Origin: Alphaproteobacteria bacterium
GTDB lineage: Bacteria > Pseudomonadota > Alphaproteobacteria > Rhodobacterales > Rhodobacteraceae
Assembly (NCBI GenBank): GCA_030427145.1
Contig: JAUHWT010000013.1
Location: 1 to 64,000 of the forward strand
Direction: 5' to 3'
DNA length: 64,000 bases
Positions 54,006 to 61,619 of the stretch are shown here, piece by piece. The stretch's first letter is position 1. Each line of letters starts with the position of its first letter. A program made the position numbers and the translations under genes. The notes beneath the pieces were generated by a model that was not told the DNA's origin, ran no database searches, and saw only the letters and a program-made list of their open reading frames with translations.

Positions 54006-56006
54006 ATGCCGAAGGTGCAGTGGGGTATTATTGGTCCGGGGGATATTGCCGCGAATTTTGCGCAGGGACTTGCGGAGTGCGAGAGCGGCAGCCTTTTGGC
54101 CATAGCGAGCCGGACACCTGCAAGGCGTGAGAGTTTCGGTGACAGGTTTGGGGTGGCCCCGGGGAAACGCTATGACAGCTACGAGGCTTTGTGCGCTGAT
54201 CCGGAGGTGGGTGCGGTTCACATAGCAACCCCGCATCCGTTTCATGCCGAACAGGCGTTGATGGCCATTCGGGCCGGAAAGCATGTGTCGGTTGAAAAGC
54301 CGATGGCCCTGAATGAAGCGGAGGCCACGGCGATTGTTGAGGCGGCGCGGGAGGCGGGGGTGTTTTTCCGTGAGGCCTACATGTATCTGCATCATCCGCA
54401 GATTGCGCGGATGGTGGAGATCCTGCGCGAGGGTCGGCTTGGCGCGATTCAGCATGTAAAGGCCGTGTTCGGGTTTTCGGCAGGGTTCGACCCGCAGTCG
54501 CGGCTTTACAGTCGTGAGCTTGCGGGTGGTGGAATTCTGGATGTGGGAGGGTATCCCGTTTCGGCGGCGCGTTTGATCGCGGGCATTGGCGATGGTGTGT
54601 TCGCGGATCCGGTTGAGGTGAAGGGTGTTGGCCATCTGGGCCGGACGAATGTGGATGAGGTGGCGTTTGGGCTGCTGAAATTCGCCAACGGGATCACGGC
54701 CGAGATTTCCTGTGCGGTTGCGCGCAATCTGGGGGAGACGGTTGAGGTCTTCTGTGAGAACGGAAGCCTGCGCCTCGCGAACCCGTGGGTGCCGGGGCGC
54801 AATGCCGGGCCATCGGATTCCGAGATCCATGTCACGACCGGTGGTCAGACCGAGATCATCAGGCTTGAGGACGAGCGTATTCTGTTTGCCTTTGAGGCGG
54901 AGGATGCGAGCCGTGCCATTTTAGCCGGTGAGACCGAGGCGACTTTCCCTGCCATGGACACCAGGGGGTCGATTGGAAATGCGAGGGTGCAGGATGCCTG
55001 GCGGCGGGAGCTGGGTTATGTCACGTTTGCTGAGGATCCGGCGACCGTACGGCGTCTTGTGAATGTTTTGCCAAGTGGATTGCCGCAGGTGTCCACCGTT
55101 AAACTCGAGGGCGTTGAGAAGCCGGTCAACCGGTTGATCATGGGGTGTGACAACCGTGATACGGCGGCGGAGGGTGCTGTTGTTTGGGACGCCTGGATGG
55201 AAGCCGGAGGGCGGACGTTTGACACGGCGTTTGTCTATGGCGGCGGGCGTCATGAAGCGGTTCTGGGTGACTGGATCCGGTCTCGGGGTGTTGCGGATGA
55301 TGTCACTGTGATCGTGAAGGGCGTGCATTCGCCGTATTGTTTTCCGGACGTGATTTCCGCGCAGCTCGATATTTCGCTGGACCGTTTGGGGCTTGAGAAA
55401 GCGCCGATCTACATCATGCACCGGGATAACCCCGACGTGCCGGTGGGTGAGTTTGTCGAGGCGGTTGCGCGGGAGCGGGATGCTGGACGAATTGGTATTT
55501 GGGGCGGCTCGAACTGGTCGGTTGAGCGTTTTGCTGAGGCCGTTGAGTATGCGAATGAACGCGGGCTGGAGCCGCCTCGGGTGCTCAACAACAATCTGTC
55601 GCTGGCGGTGATGGTGAAACCTGTCTGGGATGGGTGCGTGACGTCGAATTCGCCAGGAACGCTTGGCTGGATGCGCGAAAACGGCATCATTCATATCAGC
55701 TGGTCGAGCCAGGCGCGGGGTTATTTTCTACCGCGCGAGCTTCGTGACAGGCTGCCGGTGGATACGAATCCGGAGACCTGTTTTGGCGGGCCGAAGAACG
55801 AGGAACGGCGCAGGCGCGCGGAGACGCTGGCGCAGGAGCTGGGCGTGACGCCGCATAATGTAGCGACGGCCTGGGTGCTGTCCCAGAGTTTTCCGTCCCT
55901 GGCCCTGATTGGGCCGCGCAGTCCAGGCGAGATTGCCACAACGCTGCCGGCGCTCGGCGTGAAGCTGTCGCCGGAGCAGGTGGCGTGGCTCAATCTCGAA
56001 GACTGA
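54006..56006 (+). CDS. Fused Gfo/Idh/MocA oxidoreductase - aldo/keto reductase
   Basis: 666 residues joining two enzyme families. Residues about 1-335 are a Gfo/Idh/MocA dehydrogenase: WGIIGPGDIAANFAQGL, HIATPHPFHAEQAL, and the catalytic-region VEKPMALNEAEA. Residues about 355-666 are an aldo/keto reductase with the tetrad Asp/Tyr (FDTAFVYGGG), Lys (VIVKGVHS) and His (IYIMHRDNPD), and an IGPRSPGEI cofactor site. There is no frameshift or stop between the halves. AAAGGGAG precedes the ATG. It may carry out two successive redox steps on a sugar or inositol-like molecule, sharing NAD(P); the substrate is unknown. Confidence 0.9.
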   Translation: MPKVQWGIIGPGDIAANFAQGLAECESGSLLAIASRTPARRESFGDRFGVAPGKRYDSYEALCADPEVGAVHIATPHPFHAEQALMAIRAGKHVSVEKPMALNEAEATAIVEAAREAGVFFREAYMYLHHPQIARMVEILREGRLGAIQHVKAVFGFSAGFDPQSRLYSRELAGGGILDVGGYPVSAARLIAGIGDGVFADPVEVKGVGHLGRTNVDEVAFGLLKFANGITAEISCAVARNLGETVEVFCENGSLRLANPWVPGRNAGPSDSEIHVTTGGQTEIIRLEDERILFAFEAEDASRAILAGETEATFPAMDTRGSIGNARVQDAWRRELGYVTFAEDPATVRRLVNVLPSGLPQVSTVKLEGVEKPVNRLIMGCDNRDTAAEGAVVWDAWMEAGGRTFDTAFVYGGGRHEAVLGDWIRSRGVADDVTVIVKGVHSPYCFPDVISAQLDISLDRLGLEKAPIYIMHRDNPDVPVGEFVEAVARERDAGRIGIWGGSNWSVERFAEAVEYANERGLEPPRVLNNNLSLAVMVKPVWDGCVTSNSPGTLGWMRENGIIHISWSSQARGYFLPRELRDRLPVDTNPETCFGGPKNEERRRRAETLAQELGVTPHNVATAWVLSQSFPSLALIGPRSPGEIATTLPALGVKLSPEQVAWLNLED

Positions 56007-56011
56007 TGGAC

Positions 56012-56042
56012 CGGTGCCCCTGGGAGTTGGCCGGGGGCACCG
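56012..56042. terminator. Hairpin between converging Gfo-AKR and DUF1428 genes
   Basis: CGGTGCCCC and GGGGCACCG, separated by 13 bases, form a perfect nine-pair stem between two converging genes, six bases past the Gfo-AKR stop. On the plus strand CTACTTGTTATT follows, a weak U-rich tail. Probably a shared terminator. Confidence 0.55.
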
Positions 56043-56049
56043 CTACTTG

Positions 56050-56454
56050 TTATTCGGCGGGTTCCGGGGTTTTTGCGGTGATCTCCACAACCGGCGTAAA
56101 GCCGCCGAAGATCAATCGGGCCCCGTCAAAAGGCATCGGGTTTTTCTCCTGATCCATGCGCGGGTCCGCGGTTTCCGGGTTTTCCATCCAGCCGGTCATG
56201 GTTTTCAGGGCAGCGTCTCGGGTAGCTTTGTCGGGCCATTCCACCCAGGAGAAAACAACGGACTCGTCGACTTTTGCGGCGACCGCCCGTCGGAAATCCG
56301 TGGTTTTTCCCTCCGGCACGTCGTCGCCCCAGCATTCGATGACGCGGGTTGCGCCGAGATCGGTGAAGACGCCGTCCGCGTGTTCGGCATGGGAAATGAA
56401 TTTGGATTTGTTGGCGGTCGGAACCGCGATGATGAAGCCGTCGATATGGGACAT
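56050..56454 (-). CDS. DUF1428 (YbaA-like) protein
   Basis: 134 residues. The start MSHIDGFIIAVPTANKSKF, the central CWGDDVPEGKTTDFRRAV and the end NPMPFDGARLIFGGFTPVVE match the DUF1428 family, a dimeric ferredoxin-like fold of unknown function. It is the last gene of the TetR-VOC-VOC-DUF1428 unit. Such proteins often travel with VOC and PhnB-like genes. Confidence 0.9.
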   Translation of the reverse strand: MSHIDGFIIAVPTANKSKFISHAEHADGVFTDLGATRVIECWGDDVPEGKTTDFRRAVAAKVDESVVFSWVEWPDKATRDAALKTMTGWMENPETADPRMDQEKNPMPFDGARLIFGGFTPVVEITAKTPEPAE

Positions 56455-56548
56455 TTTTTCCTCCGTTGGTTTGGTTCGGTTCAGGCGGTCGTGTCCGGTG
56501 GCATGGCAGCGGCCTCCAGGGCTGCGATGTCGATTTTGTGCATCGTCA

Positions 56549-56974
56549 TCATGGCCTCGAAGGATCGTTTCGCCACGCCTGCTCGAGATGGGCGTTTAGC
56601 TCGAGCAGGCGTTTTGGGGTGATCTGCCAGTGAAACCCCCAGCGGTCGCTGCACCAGCCGCAGACGCTTTCCTGACCGCCATTGTCGGCGATTGCATGCC
56701 AGTAACGGTCGGTTTCCTCCTGATCTGACGTCAGAACCATAAGGCTGACGGCCTGGTCGGGCGTGAAGACCGGGCCGCCGTTCAGGCCCAGGAAGGGACG
56801 GCCGAGAAGGGTAAACTCGACGGTCAGTTTGTCGCCCTGGTGGCCACCGGGATAATCGCTGGCTGCGGAATTGATGCGGTCAATGCGGGTATCAGGGAAG
56901 GTCGTGGCGTAGAACTCCGCTGCTTTCCTGGCTTCTCCGTGGTCGAACCACATGCAGGTTACGAGTTTTTCCAT
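56549..56974 (-). CDS. VOC-family (PhnB-like) protein with frameshifted C-terminus
   Basis: 141 residues as read. The body is a typical PhnB/3-demethylubiquinone-methyltransferase-like VOC protein: [67 protein letters not shown]. The last residues (WRNDPSRP) do not fit the family. In another phase the DNA continues as [23 protein letters not shown] and stops at 56481, which is the family's normal ending and leaves 26 bases before the DUF1428 gene. A single-base deletion near 56564-56567, or a sequencing error, is the best explanation. The truncated protein may still fold. Confidence 0.8.
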   Translation of the reverse strand: MEKLVTCMWFDHGEARKAAEFYATTFPDTRIDRINSAASDYPGGHQGDKLTVEFTLLGRPFLGLNGGPVFTPDQAVSLMVLTSDQEETDRYWHAIADNGGQESVCGWCSDRWGFHWQITPKRLLELNAHLEQAWRNDPSRP

Positions 56975-56986
56975 GGTTTTGGCTCC

Positions 56987-57409
56987 TCATCCCTGTGCCC
57001 GTTTGCCTTCGAAATTGAGCATCCAGGGCGTGCCAAACCTGTCAGTGAACATTGCGAAGCGCTCGGCCCAGAATGTTTCGTCCGGTTCCATTTCAACTGC
57101 CTGTGCGCCGTCCGCGAGGGCGTTGAAAATGCGGTCGAATTCCGCGCGGGACGGTGCGGGGATGGAAATGCGGAAACCCTGGGGTTTGTCATACATCTGC
57201 TCGGTATTGTCGGACGCCATGATCGTGGAGCCGCCGAGGCGCATTGACATGTTCATGACCATGTCGTCACCGCCGGGCATTCGGTTTTTGGGATCGGGCG
57301 CGTCGGCATTCCGGAACACGCCCTCAATCTCGCCGCCCAGTACCTCCGCGTAGCGGGTCATGGCCTCGAGGCAGTTGCCTTTGAAAAACAGATAGATGGT
57401 CGGTTGCAT
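56987..57409 (-). CDS. VOC-family (PhnB-like) protein
   Basis: 140 residues. PTIYLFFKGNCLEAMTRYAEVLGG at the start, DMVMNMSMRLGGSTIMASD in the middle and FTDRFGTPWMLNFEG at the end are typical PhnB/VOC elements. No function can be assigned. It lies 12 bases upstream of the second VOC gene and 14 bases after the TetR gene, in one operon. Confidence 0.88.
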   Translation of the reverse strand: MQPTIYLFFKGNCLEAMTRYAEVLGGEIEGVFRNADAPDPKNRMPGGDDMVMNMSMRLGGSTIMASDNTEQMYDKPQGFRISIPAPSRAEFDRIFNALADGAQAVEMEPDETFWAERFAMFTDRFGTPWMLNFEGKRAQG

Positions 57410-57423
57410 TGTTTCTCTCCCTG

Positions 57424-58047
57424 TCAGTGGTTGGTTTTGAACAGCAGTTCGACATAGCGTTTGAGGTGGTCGACGCTGTCCTTTGCTGTTTCCGTGTTGC
57501 CGGTTGCTTTGGCCAGGATAAAGGCACCCTGAAGCACGGCCTGGGTGTGGATGGCGAGGCTTTCCGCGGACCAGTCGGGGGTGATCCCGCGTGAGGCGAT
57601 GGCAGCCTCGATGTCGGGTTCGAGTGTGGCGGCATGGCCGAAGATGCTGGCCGCGCAGGCGTCGCGGATCGCCGGGTGGGAGCCGTAGATTTCCTGGGTC
57701 ATGGTGCCGACGAGGCAGGTGAACCTCGCGAGATCGCCGTCGATGATTTGTTTGCGGAAGTCGATATAGGCGAGGAACCGGTCGAGCGGGTCGTCATGCC
57801 GGTGATAGGGCGCGTTTGCGAAGAGTTCAGATGTGGTTTCCGCCCAGTAGACCGCGGCGGCGACGCCCAGGGCCTCCTTGTTCTCAAAATGGTGAAAGAA
57901 CGCACCCTTGGTCACGCCGGCCGCCCTGCACAGGTCGCCGACGCTGGTGGCGGCGTACCCCTGGCTGCGTATGAGGTCGCGGGCGGATTGAAGAAGTCTG
58001 GTACGGGCATCGCCGTGCTCCGGCGTCAGTTTCGTGGGTCTTGGCAT
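57424..58047 (-). CDS. TetR-family repressor
   Basis: 207 residues. The N-terminal helix-turn-helix reads ARTRLLQSARDLIRSQGYAATSVGDLCRAAGVTKGAFFHHFENKEAL, followed by a TetR ligand domain. The ATG at 58047 (MPRPTKL) is chosen; the longer frame would run through the operator. It heads the VOC-VOC-DUF1428 operon and is divergent from a TauE/SafE gene. The operator just upstream implies self-repression. Confidence 0.9.
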   Translation of the reverse strand: MPRPTKLTPEHGDARTRLLQSARDLIRSQGYAATSVGDLCRAAGVTKGAFFHHFENKEALGVAAAVYWAETTSELFANAPYHRHDDPLDRFLAYIDFRKQIIDGDLARFTCLVGTMTQEIYGSHPAIRDACAASIFGHAATLEPDIEAAIASRGITPDWSAESLAIHTQAVLQGAFILAKATGNTETAKDSVDHLKRYVELLFKTNH

Positions 58048-58056
58048 GGCGGCACA

Positions 58057-58074
58057 ATACCGACCGGTTGGTAT
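58057..58074. promoter_or_regulatory. TetR-type operator palindrome
   Basis: ATACCGACC / GGTTGGTAT is an 18-base dyad with eight of nine positions matched, of the ACCGNNCGGT style bound by many TetR repressors. It lies nine bases before the TetR start and 85 bases before the divergent exporter gene, so it can control both. Confidence 0.7.
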
Positions 58075-58159
58075 GTGAGTCAAGCCTACTGTTTGATAGT
58101 CGGATTTGCGGGGCGTTCAGGATCGTGCAAAGGGTGTGCCGAGAGATGGAGGGGCAAAG

Positions 58160-58906
58160 ATGCTGACGACTGTGGTACTTGTTCTGGCCGGGCTCGCGGC
58201 CGGTGCCCTTAACGCGGTCGCGGGGGGCGGTACGTTCCTTGCTTTTCCGGCACTGGTCTGGGCCGGTGTGCCGCCAATCATGGCGAACGCAACGGCGACT
58301 TTCGCGGCCATGCCCGGATATGTCAGCAGTGCCTGGGCTTACCGGACGGAGATCGAGACCGGTGGTCGTCCGACACTTTGGCGTATCATACTGACTTCGG
58401 TCATCGGTGGCCTGGCGGGGGCGTTCCTGCTGCTCGTGACACCGGAGGCCGTGTTTTCCGGGGTTGTCCCGTGGCTGTTACTGATCGCAACCGGGGCGTT
58501 TGCCGCCGGACCGGCGTTTATTCGGTTCATGGCGCGGTCGGGACGCAACGTGTCGGAGGCGTCGGCTTTGGCTCTGGTCTTTGCGGTGTCCGTCTACCGC
58601 GGCTATTTCAACGGCGGGCTGGGCATCATGCTGCTGGCGGTATTTGGTATCATCGGCATGACCAGCCTGCACCGTATGAACGGGTTGAAAAACCTGATCT
58701 CGGCTGTTCTGTCCCTGGTGTCGGTTGTGGCCTATTCGCTGGCGGGGCTGATCGACTGGAGCGCGTTGGTTGTGCTTGGTCTGTCCTGTGCCATCGGGGG
58801 GTATGCCGGGGCAGCGGTTGCGCGCAGGATTGATAACACGGCGGTTCTGCGCGTGTTTATTGTGGGCGTCGGGTTGGTGATGGCGTTGATTTTCTTCCTG
58901 CGCTGA
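58160..58906 (+). CDS. TauE/SafE (TSUP) family membrane exporter
   Basis: 248 residues with about eight hydrophobic helices and the family motif GLAAGALNAVAGGGTFLAFPALVWAGVPPIMANATATFA near the N-terminus, repeated more loosely in the second half (YFNGGLGIMLLAVFGI). TSUP proteins move sulfite, sulfoacetate, sulfolactate or related anions. The ATG at 58160 follows GGAGGGG. It is divergent from the TetR operon and shares its operator region. Confidence 0.88.
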   Translation: MLTTVVLVLAGLAAGALNAVAGGGTFLAFPALVWAGVPPIMANATATFAAMPGYVSSAWAYRTEIETGGRPTLWRIILTSVIGGLAGAFLLLVTPEAVFSGVVPWLLLIATGAFAAGPAFIRFMARSGRNVSEASALALVFAVSVYRGYFNGGLGIMLLAVFGIIGMTSLHRMNGLKNLISAVLSLVSVVAYSLAGLIDWSALVVLGLSCAIGGYAGAAVARRIDNTAVLRVFIVGVGLVMALIFFLR

Positions 58907-58914
58907 AGAGCCGC

Positions 58915-59214
58915 TCAGGGGCGTGTTGCGGTTGCCTGTTTGGCTTTGCTGCGTCCGGGGACCGGGAAGCGGGTTTGGGAGAGGAGTGCGCCCGCGTCGG
59001 TCATTATCAGGCGGAGGGCGCGGTCGCCGTACCAGAACGTCACGCGCATCCGGCCGGCATCCTCTCCTTCGCCGCGTTCGCAGAGCGAGGTGATTTCGCC
59101 GGCGCGCATCAGGTTCTGGACGGTTGCGGCATCGAGGGAGAAGGCGTCGGCTATGATTGTGGCATCGACCTCCACCGGTGCGGGTTCTTCACTTTCGGGC
59201 TTTTTGTCCGTCAT
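58915..59214 (-). CDS. DUF6522-like small protein
   Basis: 99 residues. VDATIIADAFSLDAATVQNLMRAGEITSLCERGEGEDAGRMRVTFWYGDRALRLIM resembles the DUF6522 group, which I recall beside Rrf2 regulators in Rhodobacterales; the family name is from memory. It contains one Cys and no transmembrane helix. Its ATG overlaps the NsrR-like stop by four bases, so it is translated with that regulator. Function unknown. Confidence 0.75.
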   Translation of the reverse strand: MTDKKPESEEPAPVEVDATIIADAFSLDAATVQNLMRAGEITSLCERGEGEDAGRMRVTFWYGDRALRLIMTDAGALLSQTRFPVPGRSKAKQATATRP

Positions 59215-59630
59215 GCGGCAGGCTCCAGTTTTGGCAGGGCGATATCGGCGAGTGTTGAGCGGTTCAGATCGGCCATAAAGGCGTTTTCGGCGGAGGGGAG
59301 GCGGGCCTTGAGACGGCAGCGACCGTCGATGGTGCAGTCTCCGCCATCCGGAGCGAAGCATTCAACAAGCGGTTGTCCCTCTTCAAGCAAAGCGATGACG
59401 TCACCCAGACGGATCTGATCTGCGGGCCGTGCGAGGGTCGCGCCACCACCGCCGCCCCGGCGGGTCTCGACGAGGCCGGCGCGGGCGAGGCGCTGCACGA
59501 TCTTCGCCAGGTGATTGCGCGAGAGGTCAAACTCCTCGGCAAGTTCCGCAGTGGAAAAACCACGACCCGGGTTGCTGGCAAGCCGCATCAGCATACGAAG
59601 TCCGTAATCCGTGAAGGTTGTCAGGCGCAT
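59211..59630 (-). CDS. nsrR: NsrR-type Rrf2 nitric-oxide-sensing regulator
   Basis: 139 residues. MRLTTFTDYGLRMLMRLA and the DNA-binding segment STAELAEEFDLSRNHLAKIVQRLARAGLVETRRG are Rrf2/NsrR-like. Cysteines C91, C99 and C105 (CFAPDGGDCTIDGRC) match the three Fe-S ligands of NsrR in number and spacing. It represses nitric-oxide defence genes until its cluster reacts with NO. A divergent truncated haemoglobin gene and a dyad between the two support this role. The start at 59630 is chosen to match the family N-terminus. Confidence 0.9.
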   Translation of the reverse strand: MRLTTFTDYGLRMLMRLASNPGRGFSTAELAEEFDLSRNHLAKIVQRLARAGLVETRRGGGGGATLARPADQIRLGDVIALLEEGQPLVECFAPDGGDCTIDGRCRLKARLPSAENAFMADLNRSTLADIALPKLEPAA

Positions 59631-59653
59631 GGTCCTGGGGATGTCCTCTGAAT

Positions 59654-59670
59654 AAGTATTTACAATACCT
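59654..59670. promoter_or_regulatory. Candidate NsrR operator
   Basis: AAGTATTTACAATACCT is an inverted repeat (AAGTATT / AATACCT, six of seven matched, three-base spacer) in the space between divergent nsrR and the haemoglobin gene. It resembles the AT-rich dyads bound by NsrR. It lies 24 bases before the nsrR start and 47 before the haemoglobin start. Confidence 0.6.
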
Positions 59671-59716
59671 ATTAAGCGTGCGAAGTAAAATTGCAACCTT
59701 GATGGAGCTTTGTCTC

Positions 59717-60166
59717 ATGGCTTCGACTGAAATTCGTGTCGCTCCGGCATCGACCCGTTTGGGTCTGACCGCGGATCTGATGCAGCGGACCGGCCTGGAT
59801 GAGAACGTATTGGAAACGCTGGTTCAGCGGTTTTACGGGCGGGTGCGTGAGGATGATCTGCTGGGCCCGATTTTTGCCGAACGGATCAGCGACTGGGGGC
59901 CGCATCTGGAGCGGATGGCGGCGTTTTGGTCATCGGTTGCGCTGATGTCAGGCCGGTATCATGGGAAGCCGGTTCCAAAGCATGTCGGGCTCCCGGTTAA
60001 GGCGGAGCATTTTGATCGCTGGCAGGCGCTCTTCCGTTTGACGGCCCGGGAGGTCTGTACGCCTGCGGGAGCGGAGCATGTAATCGAACGCGCGGAACGG
60101 ATTGCCCGGTCGCTGCGTATGGCGGTGGAGGATTCCAGACCGGGACGGGTTCCATCACTGATGTAA
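59717..60166 (+). CDS. Group III truncated haemoglobin
   Basis: 149 residues. LVQRFYGRVREDDLLGPIFAERISDWGPHLERMAAFWSSVALMSGRYHGKPVPKH and HFDRWQALFRLT are the group III globin pattern, with the haem-ligand His in the region of LPVKAEHFDRW. The ATG at 59717 has TGGAGC ten bases upstream; 59702 is a possible earlier start. The role is probably NO or oxygen chemistry under NsrR control. It may be co-transcribed with the folate gene 11 bases downstream. Confidence 0.88.
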   Translation: MASTEIRVAPASTRLGLTADLMQRTGLDENVLETLVQRFYGRVREDDLLGPIFAERISDWGPHLERMAAFWSSVALMSGRYHGKPVPKHVGLPVKAEHFDRWQALFRLTAREVCTPAGAEHVIERAERIARSLRMAVEDSRPGRVPSLM

Positions 60167-60177
60167 GGGGAGGTCTT

Positions 60178-60876
60178 ATGGCGGGAGACGGGGATTGCCG
60201 GGGCGGGTTTGCGTCGCCGCCCTGTTATGCCGGCGAAATTGCGCCCGACTATTTTGATCCTTTGGCCGTGGATGCGCAGCAGGCCGGGGATGTTGCGCGT
60301 TGGCGTAAGGCCGAGCGCGCGAGGCTGCGGCGCCTGCGGGCGGGGATGAGTGTGGGGGATCGCAAAAGAGCGGGGCTCGCGCTGCGCGGCCATTTGCTTA
60401 CGGTTTTGCGGGAGCGCTTTGGCGACATGCGGGGGTGCGTGTTCTCCGGCTACTGGCCCATTAAGGGCGAGCCGGACCTTCGGCCGATGCTGGAGGAATT
60501 GCACGACGCGGGTGTGACCGTGGCGTTGCCGGTTGTGGAAACGAAGGCGGCACCTCTGGTGTTTCGGCGCTGGAAGCCGGAATTGCGAATGGTGCGGGGT
60601 GACTGGCATATTCCGGTGCCGCCGCCGGATGCGCCGATTGTTGTGCCGGACATCTCTCTGGCGCCGCTGGTGGGGTGGACAGAGGAGTGCTACCGTCTCG
60701 GCTATGGTGGTGGGTATTTCGACCGGACGCTCGCAGCACTCGACCCGAAACCGTTTTTGATCGGTGTAGGATTTGATGCGGCGCGACTCGGCACGATTTA
60801 TCCCCAGCCGCATGATGTTCGGCTGGATTTGACCGTGACTGAAGCAGGTATCAGGGGGAGGCGGGAAGGTCGCTGA
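60178..60876 (+). CDS. 5-formyltetrahydrofolate cyclo-ligase
   Basis: 232 residues. RKAERARLRRLRAGM (ATP/substrate site), SGYWPIKGEPDLRPML and LGYGGGYFDRTLAAL are the family signatures. It converts 5-formyl-THF to 5,10-methenyl-THF using ATP. About 40 extra N-terminal residues (GGFASPPCYAGEIAPDYFDP) precede the usual start; this type of extension is, to my recollection, common in Rhodobacterales. GGGGAGG lies before the ATG. Confidence 0.9.
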   Translation: MAGDGDCRGGFASPPCYAGEIAPDYFDPLAVDAQQAGDVARWRKAERARLRRLRAGMSVGDRKRAGLALRGHLLTVLRERFGDMRGCVFSGYWPIKGEPDLRPMLEELHDAGVTVALPVVETKAAPLVFRRWKPELRMVRGDWHIPVPPPDAPIVVPDISLAPLVGWTEECYRLGYGGGYFDRTLAALDPKPFLIGVGFDAARLGTIYPQPHDVRLDLTVTEAGIRGRREGR

Positions 60877-60920
60877 ACGCGGGAGTAACGACTCTAGCGG
60901 TCAGGTTACGGACCTGAAAG

Positions 60921-60948
60921 CCCGAAAAATATGAGTCGCTATTTCGGG
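60921..60948 (-). terminator. Hairpin downstream of tRNA-Ala
   Basis: On the minus strand CCCGAAA and TTTCGGG form a seven-pair stem with a long loop, beginning four bases after the tRNA-Ala CCA end and followed by CTTTC. A plausible weak terminator. A second small dyad, TCAGGT-TACGG-ACCTGA at 60901-60917, may end the fthC-type transcript on the plus strand. Confidence 0.4.
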
Positions 60949-60951
60949 TAT

Positions 60952-61027
<76 letters not shown>

Positions 61028-61111
61028 GTTTGAACTCTCAAATTCGGGCCTGTTCTTAGGGGTGTGCCCCGGACAGATCAAGCCCAAAATGAGAGGTTTG
61101 CAAAGTTTTCG

Positions 61112-61426
61112 TTACGAGTCGTCGTCGTCGTCGGATCCCACGTCCGCAATCGTTTCCAGCGGCACGGTATCGTCATCGTCGTCGAGCAGATCATCATCGA
61201 TATCGTCGTCATCGGATTCGATATCGGGCATATCATCGACTTCCGGTTCTTCCGGAGTTTTTTCCTTCTCGGGCCGCAGTGCCTTTGGTTTGGATGCGGA
61301 CAGGCTTTCAACCGTGAACGATGCCTGACAGCTGGGGCATGTCATCGGATCATTGTTCAGGTCATAGAACCTGGTGGCGCATGAAGGGCAGACCCGTTTT
61401 ACGCCCCATTCTTCCTTGGGCATTGA
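61112..61426 (-). CDS. TIGR02300-type zinc-ribbon protein with acidic tail
   Basis: 104 residues. KEEWGVKRVCPSCATRFYDLN and DPMTCPSCQASF form two CxxC pairs, a likely zinc ribbon; FYDLNNDP is the mark of the TIGR02300 family of alphaproteobacteria. The C-terminal half is strongly acidic (runs of Asp) and probably disordered. The ATG at 61426 follows GAGG. Function unknown; it is downstream-adjacent to tRNA-Ala but transcribed independently. Confidence 0.88.
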   Translation of the reverse strand, partial: SMPKEEWGVKRVCPSCATRFYDLNNDPMTCPSCQASFTVESLSASKPKALRPEKEKTPEEPEVDDMPDIESDDDDIDDDLLDDDDDTVPLETIADVGSDDDDDS

Positions 61427-61619
61427 AAACCTCATATCCATCTTTTCGAATGCGCCCCGATGCCATGCCTTTGCTGGATTGTCAAAGGCTTTGGATTTGG
61501 CAACGAATGATTAGGCAAACTGTCACAAATCCGCAGGAAAACGTACGAAACAACTTGTCGCAGTGCGGAAAAACATTAGTTTCGGGGCCAAAGATATAAA
61601 GATGTAGGGACCATTCCGG

